DNA from: Elusimicrobiota bacterium
GTDB lineage: Bacteria > Elusimicrobiota > Elusimicrobia > JACQPE01
Direction of reading: 5' to 3'
Length of the DNA stretch: 48,018 bases
NCBI GenBank assembly: GCA_016205025.1
Contig: JACQJO010000011.1
Location: 1 to 48,018 of the forward strand
The notes beneath the pieces are model-generated. The model saw nothing but the letters and a program-made list of their open reading frames with translations, had not been told where the DNA came from and did no database searches. Shown here one piece after another: positions 25,099 to 34,099 of this stretch (position 1 is its first letter; every line of letters starts with the position of its first letter). A program made the position numbers and the translations under genes.

Positions 25099-25826
25099 AA
25101 TTTAACGCCCAACCCGCCTTCATATCCGGAGTTGCCGTTGATAGAAGTGAAGGCGCCGTGCAGGTAAACGAGCGGCAGGGGCTTGAGATTAATGCCGACC
25201 GTCGCCCGAGTTCCTTGGGCCGAAACTTGGGTATCGACAATGCTGGCGTCATTGGCCCGGTTCACTTTAATGCGCGAGCGGTCCACCCCAAAACCCACAT
25301 AGGGGTAGATCACGGGAATGGCTAAATCCACCGCGATATTTCCGGACAGTTGGGAAAGCGAAAAATCAGTATGAGTCAGCGAGTGGGCAAATCCGGAAAT
25401 GGCCACTCCGGGAGCGAACGGCACAGCCGCCCACTTAAACAGTCCGTACCTTAAACCTCCCCCGACCAGGGTTATCTTTTCATAACTAATTCCTCTTAAA
25501 ATGACGTCAAAGCTGTAGGGAAGCCCGATTTCTCCCTGAACCATGGGAATGCCGAAAGTTTTAATTTTGGCGTTTTTTAAAATTTCGTTTTCCTGATCAG
25601 GTTTGGTTTGAACGCCGAAGTGGCCGCCAACGTCAACTCCGGGAAAACCTAGGGACCGGCCGGTATGAAACGTTCCGGCGCCGATGACCCCGCCTAAATC
25701 CTTGGCAAAGGGTTTTAGGAGCTTTTGGGTGGCGTATTTTTTGAAATCGAGAAACTTGTCGGAACCGAAGCTCGGCGACGGCGCCAGGACGGCAAGGATT
25801 ATCGCGGATAAAATAAGCCTAATCAT
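25095..25826 (-). CDS. Putative outer-membrane beta-barrel protein
   Basis: A signal peptide is evident (MIRLILSAIILAVLAPSPSFG, cleavage after about residue 21). The mature part alternates hydrophobic and polar residues, is Gly-rich and ends GGLGVKF with a terminal Phe, as needed for barrel assembly by BamA. About eight to ten strands seem possible in 243 residues. I do not recognise a specific family. It is divergent from the histidine kinase gene, with 58 bases between them. Confidence 0.75.
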   Translation of the reverse strand: MIRLILSAIILAVLAPSPSFGSDKFLDFKKYATQKLLKPFAKDLGGVIGAGTFHTGRSLGFPGVDVGGHFGVQTKPDQENEILKNAKIKTFGIPMVQGEIGLPYSFDVILRGISYEKITLVGGGLRYGLFKWAAVPFAPGVAISGFAHSLTHTDFSLSQLSGNIAVDLAIPVIYPYVGFGVDRSRIKVNRANDASIVDTQVSAQGTRATVGINLKPLPLVYLHGAFTSINGNSGYEGGLGVKF

Positions 25827-25884
25827 CTTATTGCGCCCCGGCGGTTATTAGACTAAATTTGAATATGGGGAGTAACCTATTTAA

Positions 25885-27483
25885 GTGATAGGCCGCAGGC
25901 TTATTTTATTTTCTATTTTTACGGTTTTTTTAACCGGGGCTCTGGTTTCAGGCCTATTCATCCGCCACGCCCGATTCGTGATCCAGGAGCAGATGGAGAA
26001 AAGAGGAAAAATTCTTCTTCAGGCTGTGGGCAAGCAAACGCTGGGCGCCATCGGGCGCGGCGATACGGACGGCGGCTTGCAAGGGGTGGTGAGATCTTTA
26101 AAACAAGATCCCGATGTTGACGCGGCTATCATAACGGACAGCGACGGCCGGATCATGGCTCATAGCGATCCCTTAAAAAAAGGAAGCAGGCTTTTTTTGA
26201 CGCTTTGGGATCAACAGGTGATGAAAAGCGATGTTCCATTAGTGCGCTACGATCAGGAGAACGCCCGTTATATTATTGGTTTAGCCATCCAGGGACCGCG
26301 TTCTTTTCAGGAAGGCAACCTTGAGCTATCCTTGCCTTCCGGAGGTTCGACCATTAGCTTCGGAGCCATTTATGTCAGCTTGTCGGAAGCCAAAATTCGT
26401 CAAAATACCGAAAAGACGTCCTTTTTCGTGGCGGTTTCTTTGGCGGGCGCCGTCAGCGTTGCCTGCGTTCTGGTCGCTTTGTTTACCCGGCACATCGTGC
26501 GCCCCCTGGGCGATCTCCACCGGGCCACCCAGGAGTTGGCGCAGGGGAATTTGAACGCCCAGGTGAGGGTCGCCGGTCACGACGAGGTGGCCCAGGTGGC
26601 GGATTCCTTTAATAAAATGACCGTCCGGCTAAGAGAAACCACAATTTCAAAAAATGAATTAGCAGCCGTTGTGGAGGAAAAAACAAAGGCGCTTAAAGAA
26701 GCCAACCGGACCCTATTGGGAACGAACATGGAGCTCAAGCGCCTGGCTGAACTCGAATCCACGTTTGTCTCGGTGGCTTCCCATGAACTACGGACTCCGT
26801 TGACGTCCATTTCCGGGTTTACGTCCTTGATGCTTAAATACGGAGCTAAGTTGACGGCGGAGCAAATGACCAGTTATTTAAACTCGATCGTTTCGGAAAC
26901 CGCCCGTCTCTCCCGCATGATCAATGAAGTTCTGGATTTGAAAAAAATTCAAACCGGCAGCGTTGAAATGCACCCGGTTAAAATGGACGTCAAAAGTTTG
27001 GCGGAAAAGGTGGTTGAAGAGCTGCGGGTTCGGCCCAACCAGCCTAATTATCAAACCGTGTTTCCAGGGCCCCTGATCGTTTTTTTGGATGAAGACAAGG
27101 TCAAGCAGGTGATGATTAATCTTTTAAGCAATGCCGCCAAATATACGCCGCGGGACAAATCGGTGACCCTGGAGGGATTTTTGGTCGGGGATCAAACACT
27201 GGTTTTAAATGTGCGCGATGAGGGGCCGGGAATTCCCAAGGAGCTTTGGATGAAGCTTTTTCGGCCTTTCGCCAGGGCTAGCGACGAGGTCGCTAAGAAA
27301 ACGGTGGGCAGTGGCTTGGGCTTGGCCATTACCAAATCTTTAGTGGAAACGATGGGAGGCAAAATTCGCGCCGAGAATCTGAAGTCCGGCGCTCAATTTA
27401 CTGTTATTTTACCCCGCGGAACGCCGGCGCAAGCCGCCGCGGTCAAGCCCGTTGGCCAGGATGCCGGGAGGAAGATTTCATGA
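25885..27483 (+). CDS. Membrane sensor histidine kinase (HAMP, HisKA, HATPase)
   Basis: The 532 residues show an N-terminal membrane segment (about 7-26), an extracytoplasmic sensor region (about 27-175), a second membrane segment (about 179-201), HAMP (about 202-252), a coiled-coil linker, and a HisKA domain with the phospho-acceptor H300 in SVASHELRTPLTS. An ATPase domain follows (NLLSNAAKY, DEGPGIP, GSGLGLAI). The start is GTG. The receiver gene follows with a four-base overlap, so the two form a two-component pair; the signal is unknown. Confidence 0.94.
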   Translation: MIGRRLILFSIFTVFLTGALVSGLFIRHARFVIQEQMEKRGKILLQAVGKQTLGAIGRGDTDGGLQGVVRSLKQDPDVDAAIITDSDGRIMAHSDPLKKGSRLFLTLWDQQVMKSDVPLVRYDQENARYIIGLAIQGPRSFQEGNLELSLPSGGSTISFGAIYVSLSEAKIRQNTEKTSFFVAVSLAGAVSVACVLVALFTRHIVRPLGDLHRATQELAQGNLNAQVRVAGHDEVAQVADSFNKMTVRLRETTISKNELAAVVEEKTKALKEANRTLLGTNMELKRLAELESTFVSVASHELRTPLTSISGFTSLMLKYGAKLTAEQMTSYLNSIVSETARLSRMINEVLDLKKIQTGSVEMHPVKMDVKSLAEKVVEELRVRPNQPNYQTVFPGPLIVFLDEDKVKQVMINLLSNAAKYTPRDKSVTLEGFLVGDQTLVLNVRDEGPGIPKELWMKLFRPFARASDEVAKKTVGSGLGLAITKSLVETMGGKIRAENLKSGAQFTVILPRGTPAQAAAVKPVGQDAGRKIS

Positions 27484-27851
27484 TGACAATTTTGGTCGTT
27501 GATGACGACCAAAGAACCCGCGAGCTTGTCGGCGAAGCTTTAAAACCGGTGGGATTTAATGTGCTTTCGGCCGCCAGCGCCGAAGAGGCCGCTGTTTTGT
27601 TAAACCGGGAGGTTGTTCATTTGATTATTCTCGATCTTTTGCTTCCCGGGAAGAATGGGTGGGTGTTTGCCGAGGAGCTTAAATTTAACGCTAGGACGGC
27701 GGCCATGCCGGTGCTTGTTGCTTCCATCTTGTCTCCCGACGATACCGGCGTGCAGAAACAGAATTCTAACGTTGTGGGGTATATTTTAAAGCCGCTTGAC
27801 GCGGATGACTTGACGGCGCGGGTTAAGGCTGTTTTTACCAGGAACCGCTGA
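27480..27851 (+). CDS. Single-domain response regulator (receiver only)
   Basis: The 123 residues comprise only a receiver domain: acidic pocket VVDDD (8-10), phospho-acceptor D52 in LIILDLLLPG, Ser82 in the Thr/Ser position, and K104 in YILKPL. It has no output domain, so it acts by protein contact or phosphotransfer. It overlaps the kinase gene by four bases and is presumably phosphorylated by it. It converges on mdh with four bases between. Confidence 0.94.
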   Translation: MMTILVVDDDQRTRELVGEALKPVGFNVLSAASAEEAAVLLNREVVHLIILDLLLPGKNGWVFAEELKFNARTAAMPVLVASILSPDDTGVQKQNSNVVGYILKPLDADDLTARVKAVFTRNR

Positions 27852-27855
27852 AATT

Positions 27856-28809
27856 CTAGGAGCCCGCCAGGGCCGGAGTTTTTTTAAGATGCGCGGTCAT
27901 TTCTTTAACGGACTGGGCGGCACGGACAAGAGATTCTTTTTCCTGGTCGCTTAAGGGGATTTCCCAGATGCGTTCAAGACCCTGGGCCCCTAAGACCGCC
28001 GGAATTCCAAGATAGGTGTCCGAAATACCGAACTCTCCTTCAAGATAGGCCGAACAGGGAAGAATTTTTTTCTTGTCTTTTAAAATGGCCATGATCATTT
28101 CCTGGATGCTGGCGCTGGGGGCGTAGTAGGCGCTGCCTGTTTTCAGGAGCTCCACGATCTCGGCGCCTCCCTGGACGCTTTTATGAACCAATTCTTTGAT
28201 TTCGTCGTCTTTGAGTATTTTGGTGATGGGAACTCCAAAAACGGTGGAGTAAGAAGCGATGGGAACCATGGTTTCCCCGTGAGTCCCCAAAACGCAGGCG
28301 GAAACGTTTTCGATGGAGACCCCCAGTTTTCTGGCGATCAGGCGCTCCATGCGCGAGGCATCTAAAACCCCGGCCATGCCCAGAACCCTGGATTTGGAAA
28401 ACCGGCTCGCTTTTAAGGCCACGTAACACATGGCGTCAAGCGGGTTGGTCACCACAATTAAAATCGCCTTAGGCGAGCTGGCCGCGATTTGGCGGCTTGC
28501 GCCGGCAACGATGCCGGCGTTGATTTCAAGGAGCTGTTCGCGCGTCATGCCCGGTTTTCGAGGAAGGCCGGCGGTAATGACGACGATATCGGAATTGGCG
28601 GTTTCCTTGTAATCGGTAGTTCCGGTCACCAGGCCGTCGGATCTTAAAACAGAGCCCGCTTGCTCCATGTCAAGACCCTTTCCTTTGGGCATGTTGCCGG
28701 TTTCGGGGATATCAAGCACAACAATGTCCACCAAACCCGTGGCATGCAGCCGTTCGGCCAGCGTGGCCCCTACGTTGCCCGCGCCGACGATGGTTATTTT
28801 TTTGCGCAC
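27856..28809 (-). CDS. mdh: Malate dehydrogenase
   Basis: This NAD-dependent dehydrogenase belongs to the lactate/malate family. The nucleotide-binding motif is GAGNVGATLAERL. GLPRKPGMTREQLL carries the substrate-binding Arg and favours malate over lactate; VTNPLDAM is also conserved, and the catalytic His is in GTHGETMVP. Length is 317, typical of the LDH-like MDH group. The start is GTG, five bases after the H+-pyrophosphatase stop, so the two are co-transcribed. Confidence 0.94.
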   Translation of the reverse strand: MRKKITIVGAGNVGATLAERLHATGLVDIVVLDIPETGNMPKGKGLDMEQAGSVLRSDGLVTGTTDYKETANSDIVVITAGLPRKPGMTREQLLEINAGIVAGASRQIAASSPKAILIVVTNPLDAMCYVALKASRFSKSRVLGMAGVLDASRMERLIARKLGVSIENVSACVLGTHGETMVPIASYSTVFGVPITKILKDDEIKELVHKSVQGGAEIVELLKTGSAYYAPSASIQEMIMAILKDKKKILPCSAYLEGEFGISDTYLGIPAVLGAQGLERIWEIPLSDQEKESLVRAAQSVKEMTAHLKKTPALAGS

Positions 28810-28814
28810 GGGTT

Positions 28815-31118
28815 TTAAGTCAGGGACAATTTTTTAGTTTCTTGGGCGGGATTCGTCGCGCGATGGTTGTTCGTTCCCGTTTCATCGCTTACCGTGAATC
28901 CGGAACTCTCTTTGCTTAAGATAATAGCGGTGGCTAAAGTAATCAAGGCAGTCAAAATAACGCTGACGCGAAGGCCGGTTGATAGATCGCGGATAACGAA
29001 GGGCGCGATCATGATGGAGACCAAGTTCATGACTTTAATCAAAGGATTTAACGCCGGACCGGCCGTGTCTTTATAAGGGTCGCCGACCGTGTCTCCGATG
29101 ACCGCGGCTTTATGGGCATCCGTTCCCTTGCCGCCGAGGAACCCATCTTCGATTTTTTTCTTGGCGTTATCCCAGACAGCCCCGGTATTAGACATATAAA
29201 CGGCCAGAAGTTGTCCGGTTAAAATGGCGCCGCCTAAAAATCCGCCCAAAGCGCCGGCGCCTAGGCCAAAACCGACCAGGATGGGCGTGGTCACGGCCAG
29301 AATGGCCGGAGCGATCAATTCTTTTTGAGCCGCTTTCGTTACGATAGCCACGCACCGGCCGTAATCCGGTTTTTCCTTAAACTGCATAATGCCGGGTTTT
29401 TCGCGGAATTGGCGTCTCACTTCTTCCACCACAAGATGCGCCGCGCGCCCGACCGCTTTAATAGCGAAAGAAGAAAATAGAAAAGGAACGCAGCCGCCCA
29501 AAAGCAATCCCACGAATACGTCCGGCAGGTTAATCTGGATGCCGGTTTCAAGAAGGCGCGCCTCTTCGATGAACGATCTGAAAAGGCTGACCGCCGCGAT
29601 AACGGCGGTCGCGATAGCCAAGCCCTTGGTCAAGGCTTTGGTGGTGTTTCCGATGGCATCCATCCAAGCCAGGGTTTTATTCGCGCGCTCGTCTTTAGTG
29701 CCGCTCATCTCAAATATGCCGTGCGCGTTATCCGTGATCGGGCCGTAGGTATCCATAGCCAGGATGTATCCGGTGGTTGTTAAAAGCCCTAGGCCAACTA
29801 AGCTGATGCCGTAGGCGGAAAGCGCCAAGCTTTCGGGGAAGATCCAAAGTGAAGAAAGAATGGTGATCGAAATTGTGACGATGGCCCAAACCGAGGACTC
29901 CAAACCCGTGGCGGTTCCGGTTAAAATCACGGTGGCCGCGCCGGTTTTGGCCGAGAACGCGGTTTCGGTGGCGGGGCGCTTGTTGGGGTGGGTGAAGTAA
30001 TTGGTTATGAATAAAGTCGCCACAGCCAAAAGGATGCCGATGGTGGCGGCATAGGAGTACCGCCAGTCCACCACGCCGGTCACCGGATCAGTTAGGTAGA
30101 AATAATTAATGACAAAGAATCCGACAACAGAGGCCAGCGAGCTGACCAGATACCCATTTTCGATAGGTTTCATTGGATCGGTCATCCCCTCGCCTTTGAC
30201 TCGCACGGCCCAGGTTCCCAGGATGCTGGAAACAACACCCAGCGCCCTGATCAACAGCGGAAATAAAATCAGTTTTAAGGCAAAACCGCTGGCGGCGTCT
30301 CCATAGCGGGACAAGAAAACGGGATCTGCCAAGCAGCCGGCGGCTAAAATAATGGCCGCCACCAGGGTCACTTCGTAGGATTCAAACACATCCGCCACCA
30401 TTCCGGCGCAGTCGCCCACGTTGTCGCCCACGTTGTCTGCGATCGTGGCCGCATTTCTGGGGTCATCTTCCGGAATGCCGACTTCCACCTTGCCCACAAG
30501 ATCGGCGCCAACATCGGCGGCTTTGGTGAAGATGCCGCCGCCCATGCGCATAAAAAGGGCGGCCAAGGCTCCGCCGAATCCGAATCCAACCAAGACTTTC
30601 ATGGCTTCTTCTTTAAATAAAAGGAAGATGATGGTGGCTCCCATGAGTCCGAATCCGACCGTAAACATTCCGGCCACGGTGCCGGCTTCAAAAGAGAGTT
30701 CCAGGGCTTTCTTGAAGCTGGTCAAGGCGGAGAACGCGCTGCGGACGTTGCCTTTGACCGCCAGCCACATGCCGATGGCGCCGGCGCCGTAGGAGGCCAT
30801 GACGCCCATGAGGAAAGCGGCCGAAACACCGATGGCCAGTTTTTGCCCGAAAATCGGGACATAAACCCCATAAAGCAAAGCGGTAACCAAGAACACGAAG
30901 ATGCTCATGGTTTTAATTTGACGCTTGAGATAGGCGTAGGCCCCTTCTTCGATGGCCAGAGCGACCTCCACCATTTTTTTGTTGGTCACCTCAACGGCCA
31001 AAACCCTTTTGATTAGGTAGAAACCGTAGGCAATGCCCACGCCGGCCATAGCCAGAACGCCCCATAAAATTTTCCATTCAGTATCCGCGAAAGCGGGTAG
31101 AACAATTTTTGCTTCCAC
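28815..31118 (-). CDS. hppA: Membrane-bound proton-translocating pyrophosphatase (K+-independent type)
   Basis: This 16-helix ion pump uses pyrophosphate hydrolysis. The family signature GIPEDDPRNAATIADNVGDN, the motif GGGIFTKAADVGADLVGKVE and the C-terminal DTVGDPYKDTAGPALNP are all present. The diagnostic segment GNTTKALTKG has Lys and Thr at the two positions that distinguish K+-independent, proton-pumping enzymes from K+-dependent ones. Length is 767. The GTG start is preceded by AAAGGAGG. It precedes mdh and lies downstream of a repeat-rich spacer after rplA. Confidence 0.96.
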   Translation of the reverse strand: MEAKIVLPAFADTEWKILWGVLAMAGVGIAYGFYLIKRVLAVEVTNKKMVEVALAIEEGAYAYLKRQIKTMSIFVFLVTALLYGVYVPIFGQKLAIGVSAAFLMGVMASYGAGAIGMWLAVKGNVRSAFSALTSFKKALELSFEAGTVAGMFTVGFGLMGATIIFLLFKEEAMKVLVGFGFGGALAALFMRMGGGIFTKAADVGADLVGKVEVGIPEDDPRNAATIADNVGDNVGDCAGMVADVFESYEVTLVAAIILAAGCLADPVFLSRYGDAASGFALKLILFPLLIRALGVVSSILGTWAVRVKGEGMTDPMKPIENGYLVSSLASVVGFFVINYFYLTDPVTGVVDWRYSYAATIGILLAVATLFITNYFTHPNKRPATETAFSAKTGAATVILTGTATGLESSVWAIVTISITILSSLWIFPESLALSAYGISLVGLGLLTTTGYILAMDTYGPITDNAHGIFEMSGTKDERANKTLAWMDAIGNTTKALTKGLAIATAVIAAVSLFRSFIEEARLLETGIQINLPDVFVGLLLGGCVPFLFSSFAIKAVGRAAHLVVEEVRRQFREKPGIMQFKEKPDYGRCVAIVTKAAQKELIAPAILAVTTPILVGFGLGAGALGGFLGGAILTGQLLAVYMSNTGAVWDNAKKKIEDGFLGGKGTDAHKAAVIGDTVGDPYKDTAGPALNPLIKVMNLVSIMIAPFVIRDLSTGLRVSVILTALITLATAIILSKESSGFTVSDETGTNNHRATNPAQETKKLSLT

Positions 31119-31136
31119 AATATCCTCCTTTTATTT

Positions 31137-31231
31137 TGAAGGCGACGAAGGTAACAAAAGTAACAAATGTAACGAAGGATTAGAAGGAGTTTTTTGACAA
31201 GCCTTTGTCGCCTTCGTAGCCTTTGTCACCT
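31137..31231. repeat. Inverted arrays of a degenerate 9-bp repeat
   Basis: Between rplA and hppA, the left half carries tandem copies of a unit like GTAACAAAA/GTAACGAAG. The right half carries the same unit in reverse (CTTTGTCAC, CTTTGTTAC, CTTCGTAGC). The two halves can pair as a long imperfect hairpin. It separates two minus-strand genes and might terminate or stabilise the transcript, but no clean U-tract follows. Confidence 0.7.
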
Positions 31232-31234
31232 TTG

Positions 31235-31954
31235 TTACGTTTCTTTAGCTGGTGGTTGGATTCTGATCGCGGGCCCCATGGTGGAGCAAAGTGTCACTGA
31301 ACGAATATAAGTCCCTTTGACGCCGGAGGGCTTGGCGGCCAGCACCGCTTGCAGCACCGCCTCGGCGTTTTCTTTGAGCTTTTGCGGACCAAAAGAAACC
31401 TTGCCCACGATCACATGCAGATTGCCTGTTTGATCCGCGCGAAATTCAATACGTCCGGCTTTAATTTCTTTGACAATTTTAGCTAGATCAAAAGTCACGG
31501 TGCCTGTTTTTGGGTTCGGCATTAGTCCCTTGGGGCCCAATGTTTTGCCCAACTTGGCGACGTCTTTCATGATGTCGGGAGTCGCGACCAAAACGTCAAA
31601 ATCAAGCCACCCTTTGGCGATTTTTTCAATCAAGTCGTTTTCGCCGGTTTCATCCGCTCCGGCGTTTTTGGCTTCTTTGATTTTTTCGCCCTTGGCGATC
31701 ACCGCCACTTTTTTGGATTTTCCGGAACCATGGGGCAGAACAACGGTTGAGCGCACCTGCTGGTCGTTTTGCTTGGTGTTGATGCCGAGGTTGAAATGAA
31801 CCTCGACGGTTTCGTCAAATTTGGCGTTGGCTGTTTTGGCCACCAGAGCGACCGCCTCGGTCAGCGCGTGGAGTTTATCCGACTGCGGCGTCGCGGTCCA
31901 GGCTCTCTGCCGTTTGGAAACCTTGGGTTTGGATTTGGCCGCGGTTTCAGCCAT
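31235..31954 (-). CDS. rplA: Large ribosomal subunit protein uL1
   Basis: The 239-residue protein matches uL1: [41 protein letters not shown] and an N-terminal basic segment. uL1 forms the ribosomal L1 stalk and can repress its own operon in other bacteria. The ATG at 31954 overlaps the rplK stop by eight bases; a longer open frame runs back into rplK but is not uL1-like. rplJ and rplL, which usually follow, are absent here. Confidence 0.96.
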   Translation of the reverse strand: MAETAAKSKPKVSKRQRAWTATPQSDKLHALTEAVALVAKTANAKFDETVEVHFNLGINTKQNDQQVRSTVVLPHGSGKSKKVAVIAKGEKIKEAKNAGADETGENDLIEKIAKGWLDFDVLVATPDIMKDVAKLGKTLGPKGLMPNPKTGTVTFDLAKIVKEIKAGRIEFRADQTGNLHVIVGKVSFGPQKLKENAEAVLQAVLAAKPSGVKGTYIRSVTLCSTMGPAIRIQPPAKET

Positions 31955-32387
31955 TGGTGATCTCCAGGCCCATGGACCGGGCCGTTCCCAGAACCATGCG
32001 CACCGCCGCGTCGAGACTATTGGCATTTAAATCCGGCATTTTGGTTTTAGCGACCTCTTCCACCTGGCCTTTGGTGACTTTGCCCACCTTGGTTTTACCC
32101 GGAGTGCCGCTGGCTACCGCAATTTTGGCCGTTTTCTTTAATAAAGCCGAGATCGGCGGCATTTTGGTGATGAAGGCGAAGCTGCGGTCTTCATAAACGG
32201 TAATAACGGCCGGAATCACCATGCCGGGCTCGTTGGTTTTAGTGCGTTCGTTGAATTGCTTGCAAAATTCCATGATATTGACGCCATGCTGGCCCAGGGC
32301 CGGACCGACGGGCGGCGCCGGGTTAGCCTGGCCGGCCGGAATCTGCAGTTTGATTAATGTCTTAATTTTCTTTTTAGGAGGCGGCAT
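31947..32387 (-). CDS. rplK: Large ribosomal subunit protein uL11
   Basis: This 146-residue protein has the uL11 motifs [41 protein letters not shown] sequence, and [21 protein letters not shown]. It belongs to the GTPase-associated centre. GAGGAAA precedes its ATG. The order secE-nusG-rplK-rplA is the standard bacterial one. Confidence 0.97.
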   Translation of the reverse strand: MPPPKKKIKTLIKLQIPAGQANPAPPVGPALGQHGVNIMEFCKQFNERTKTNEPGMVIPAVITVYEDRSFAFITKMPPISALLKKTAKIAVASGTPGKTKVGKVTKGQVEEVAKTKMPDLNANSLDAAVRMVLGTARSMGLEITNG

Positions 32388-32405
32388 AAATTTCCTCGTT
32401 TAGGT

Positions 32406-32945
32406 TCATATTTTTTCGACTTGCAGAAAATCGAGCTCCACCGGGGTGGGGCGTCCGAAGATGGTGACCATCGCTTTTAAGCGGGCGCGTTCTTCGTTGA
32501 CTTCTTCCACGACCCCGACAAAGTGCTTGAAGGGGCCGTCATTAATGCGCACGCTTTCGCCTTTGTCAAAAGTCACCGCGGGTTTGGGGCGGCTGCCCAC
32601 CGCAGACTCGGTCAACTCAAGGATTCCTTTGACCTCGGATTCCGGCAATGGAACGGGCTTGGGGTCCCCTAAAAATCCGGAAACCCCGCTGATGGAGCGC
32701 ACCAGCCAGTAGGTTTCGTTGTCTATTTCCATGTCCACCAGGACGTAGCCCGGGAAAAATTTTCGCTTGCGCACCACTTTTTTGTTTTTTTGGATCTGAA
32801 CCACGTCTTCGGTGGGGATCAGCACCTGAAATACGCGATCTCCCACCGGGGACGTTTCTTTGGCTTTCAGGATCGCGCTTTTGACGCGCTCCTCGCGGCC
32901 CGTCGTGGTTTGAACGATATACCAAGCTCTTATTGCTGTGCTCAT
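32406..32945 (-). CDS. nusG: Transcription termination/antitermination protein NusG
   Basis: NusG (179 residues) has an N-terminal NGN domain ([30 protein letters not shown]) that binds RNA polymerase and a C-terminal KOW domain ([22 protein letters not shown]) that contacts Rho or ribosomal protein S10. It follows secE by 54 bases and precedes rplK by 18 bases. Confidence 0.97.
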   Translation of the reverse strand: MSTAIRAWYIVQTTTGREERVKSAILKAKETSPVGDRVFQVLIPTEDVVQIQKNKKVVRKRKFFPGYVLVDMEIDNETYWLVRSISGVSGFLGDPKPVPLPESEVKGILELTESAVGSRPKPAVTFDKGESVRINDGPFKHFVGVVEEVNEERARLKAMVTIFGRPTPVELDFLQVEKI

Positions 32946-32999
32946 AAAATCAACCGAACCCTATCCTTTTAATGGTAACTCTACCAGGTGGGTCAGAAG

Positions 33000-33185
33000 T
33001 TACATTTTAATAAATATTCCAAAGAATTGTGATACCAAAAAATCCACAAAGGCTATGTAGCTCGAAACGATCCCGACTAAGATCATGATGATAAAGGTGG
33101 AGCCGATCATTTGGCTCCTGGGTATCCAGGTCACCTTTTGGAGCTCATCATAAGCGTCTCTGGTGAATTGAACAGGGTTAAACAT
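33000..33185 (-). CDS. secE: Preprotein translocase subunit SecE
   Basis: This 61-residue single-span SecE has the amphipathic helix and hinge TRDAYDELQKVTWIPRSQM followed by one membrane helix. The size is that of the short one-helix SecE of most bacteria. No Shine-Dalgarno is seen; an extended -10 lies just upstream, pointing to a promoter within the tRNA-Trp-secE region. Confidence 0.95.
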   Translation of the reverse strand: MFNPVQFTRDAYDELQKVTWIPRSQMIGSTFIIMILVGIVSSYIAFVDFLVSQFFGIFIKM

Positions 33186-33193
33186 GCCGCACT

Positions 33194-33199
33194 ATTTTA
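33194..33199 (-). promoter_or_regulatory. Extended -10 element for secE
   Basis: TAAAAT preceded by TG and one base (TGC) ends eight bases before the secE ATG, giving a leader of at most two or three bases. Confidence 0.6.
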
Positions 33200-33207
33200 G
33201 CAAGTGA

Positions 33208-33690
33208 TTACAGGGGTGGGAAGTGAAGCAGAGCGCTGGCCAGGATGATCAGGATGACCAGGGCCAGGTTGGCGCGGCCCCAAAAGGCCATTTTTTGGGA
33301 CAAGCCGCGAAAGGCCGGGTTTTGTTCCTGGCCGGCCATGGCGGTTAAGGCCGGACCCCAGCGGTAGGTGTGAAGATAGGTCAACACAAGGACGACCGCC
33401 ACCAGCGCCAGCTTGATTTCTAGGACAGTCCCCATGCCGCTGGAGAACAAATCCCCGCCGCGCGTCAGCCGCCAGAGCTTGTGGCCGCCGGTGGCCAGAA
33501 GAATGATGAGTGAGTGAAGCTGAAGAGTTTTAAATTTTCGACCGACTTCTTGATAAAGGGGCATGCGGGCGTTGGGCGCCATTTTTTGTCTAAGGATCGG
33601 ACCAAGAACCAGAGAGGTGAATATCATGCCGCCGGCCCAGGAGATCGCGGCCAGAAGATGCAGCCAGTGCAGAAAAGCGTTAAGCAACAT
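33208..33690 (-). CDS. CopD-like membrane protein
   Basis: This 160-residue protein has about four membrane helices and histidines at helix ends (FLHWLHLLAAISWAGG, LHSLIILLATGGHKL, LTYLHTYRW). The pattern resembles the CopD/DUF2269-type integral membrane family, in which such histidines may bind copper or heme, but the match is by eye only. The ATG at 33690 is chosen because the longer frame runs into tRNA-Trp. It sits between tRNA-Trp and secE, where no gene is usual. Confidence 0.65.
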   Translation of the reverse strand: MLLNAFLHWLHLLAAISWAGGMIFTSLVLGPILRQKMAPNARMPLYQEVGRKFKTLQLHSLIILLATGGHKLWRLTRGGDLFSSGMGTVLEIKLALVAVVLVLTYLHTYRWGPALTAMAGQEQNPAFRGLSQKMAFWGRANLALVILIILASALLHFPPL

Positions 33691-33699
33691 AAAGCCAAT

Positions 33700-33771
33700 C
33701 GGGGGCGGAAGGAGTCGAACCCTCAAGTGCGGTTTTGGAGACCGCCAGTTTAACCATTAGCTTACGCCCCC
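33700..33771 (-). tRNA. tRNA-Trp (anticodon CCA)
   Basis: Cloverleaf on the minus strand: acceptor GGGGGCG/CGCCCCC, anticodon stem GCGGT/ACCGC with loop CTCCAAA (anticodon CCA), T arm GAGGG/CCTTC, discriminator G as usual for Trp. The D stem has one C-A mismatch. CCA is not encoded. Its place next to secE-nusG is conserved in bacteria. Confidence 0.93.
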
Positions 33772-33784
33772 ATTGAAGCCTTGA

Positions 33785-33853
33785 TTTTATCAAGTGGGAG
33801 TGAGGGGGATTCTCCGCTTGAGATTGCTTCGCCTGGGGCTCGCAATGACAGAA
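33785..33853. repeat. Dispersed-repeat-like segment
   Basis: On the minus strand this segment reads TCATTGCGAGCC followed by GAAGCAATCTC, the look of a class of short palindromic intergenic repeats found in many copies in diverse bacterial genomes. Only one copy lies in this window, so repeat status is inferred from resemblance. Confidence 0.45.
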
Positions 33854-33867
33854 TTTCTGCCAGCTTA

Positions 33868-34002
33868 TTACGCAGAGAGCATTTTTAGAGTCCAAGCCCT
33901 ATAGCGCTCAAGGTGTTTCCATAATTTTTCCACGCGTTCCCGGGAGTAGAAGTCCGGCCGCGTTCCAATATTCACAGGTTGGCCATTTCGGCACCCAAGC
34001 AA
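33868..34002 (-). CDS. Possible small ORF or gene remnant (44 residues)
   Basis: A TTG-started frame on the minus strand encodes a 44-residue, Arg/Lys/Trp-rich peptide containing PVNIGTRPDFYSRERVEKLW and ending RAWTLKMLSA. The composition and codon pattern look coding, but the ribosome site is poor, the start is weak and I do not recognise a family. It could be the tail of a decayed gene upstream of tRNA-Trp. Confidence 0.3.
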   Translation of the reverse strand: MLGCRNGQPVNIGTRPDFYSRERVEKLWKHLERYRAWTLKMLSA

Positions 34003-34036
34003 AAATTTTTAGCCATGTCTATCATAACAGACAACT

Positions 34037-34099
34037 GTCTTCTTTTGAAGACAAAGTGAGATAGGGACCTTCGGGATTAACATTTGGCATGCCAAATGT
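34037..34099. other. Hairpin and perfect palindrome in the spacer before the aldehyde dehydrogenase
   Basis: Positions 34037-34054 form a 7-bp perfect hairpin (TGTCTTC, loop TTTT, GAAGACA). Positions 34080-34099 are a perfect 20-bp palindrome centred on GGCATGCC. The rest of the spacer 33772-34263 shows a 6-bp hairpin (AGACCC/GGGTCT) near 34123-34141 and no gene I trust other than the 44-residue frame. The palindrome could be a dimeric regulator site for the dehydrogenase gene. Confidence 0.6.

Noticed and set aside
31954..32026. Longer N terminus for uL1
   Set aside because: It is encoded inside rplK in a different frame and does not resemble uL1; the ATG at 31954 fits the family.
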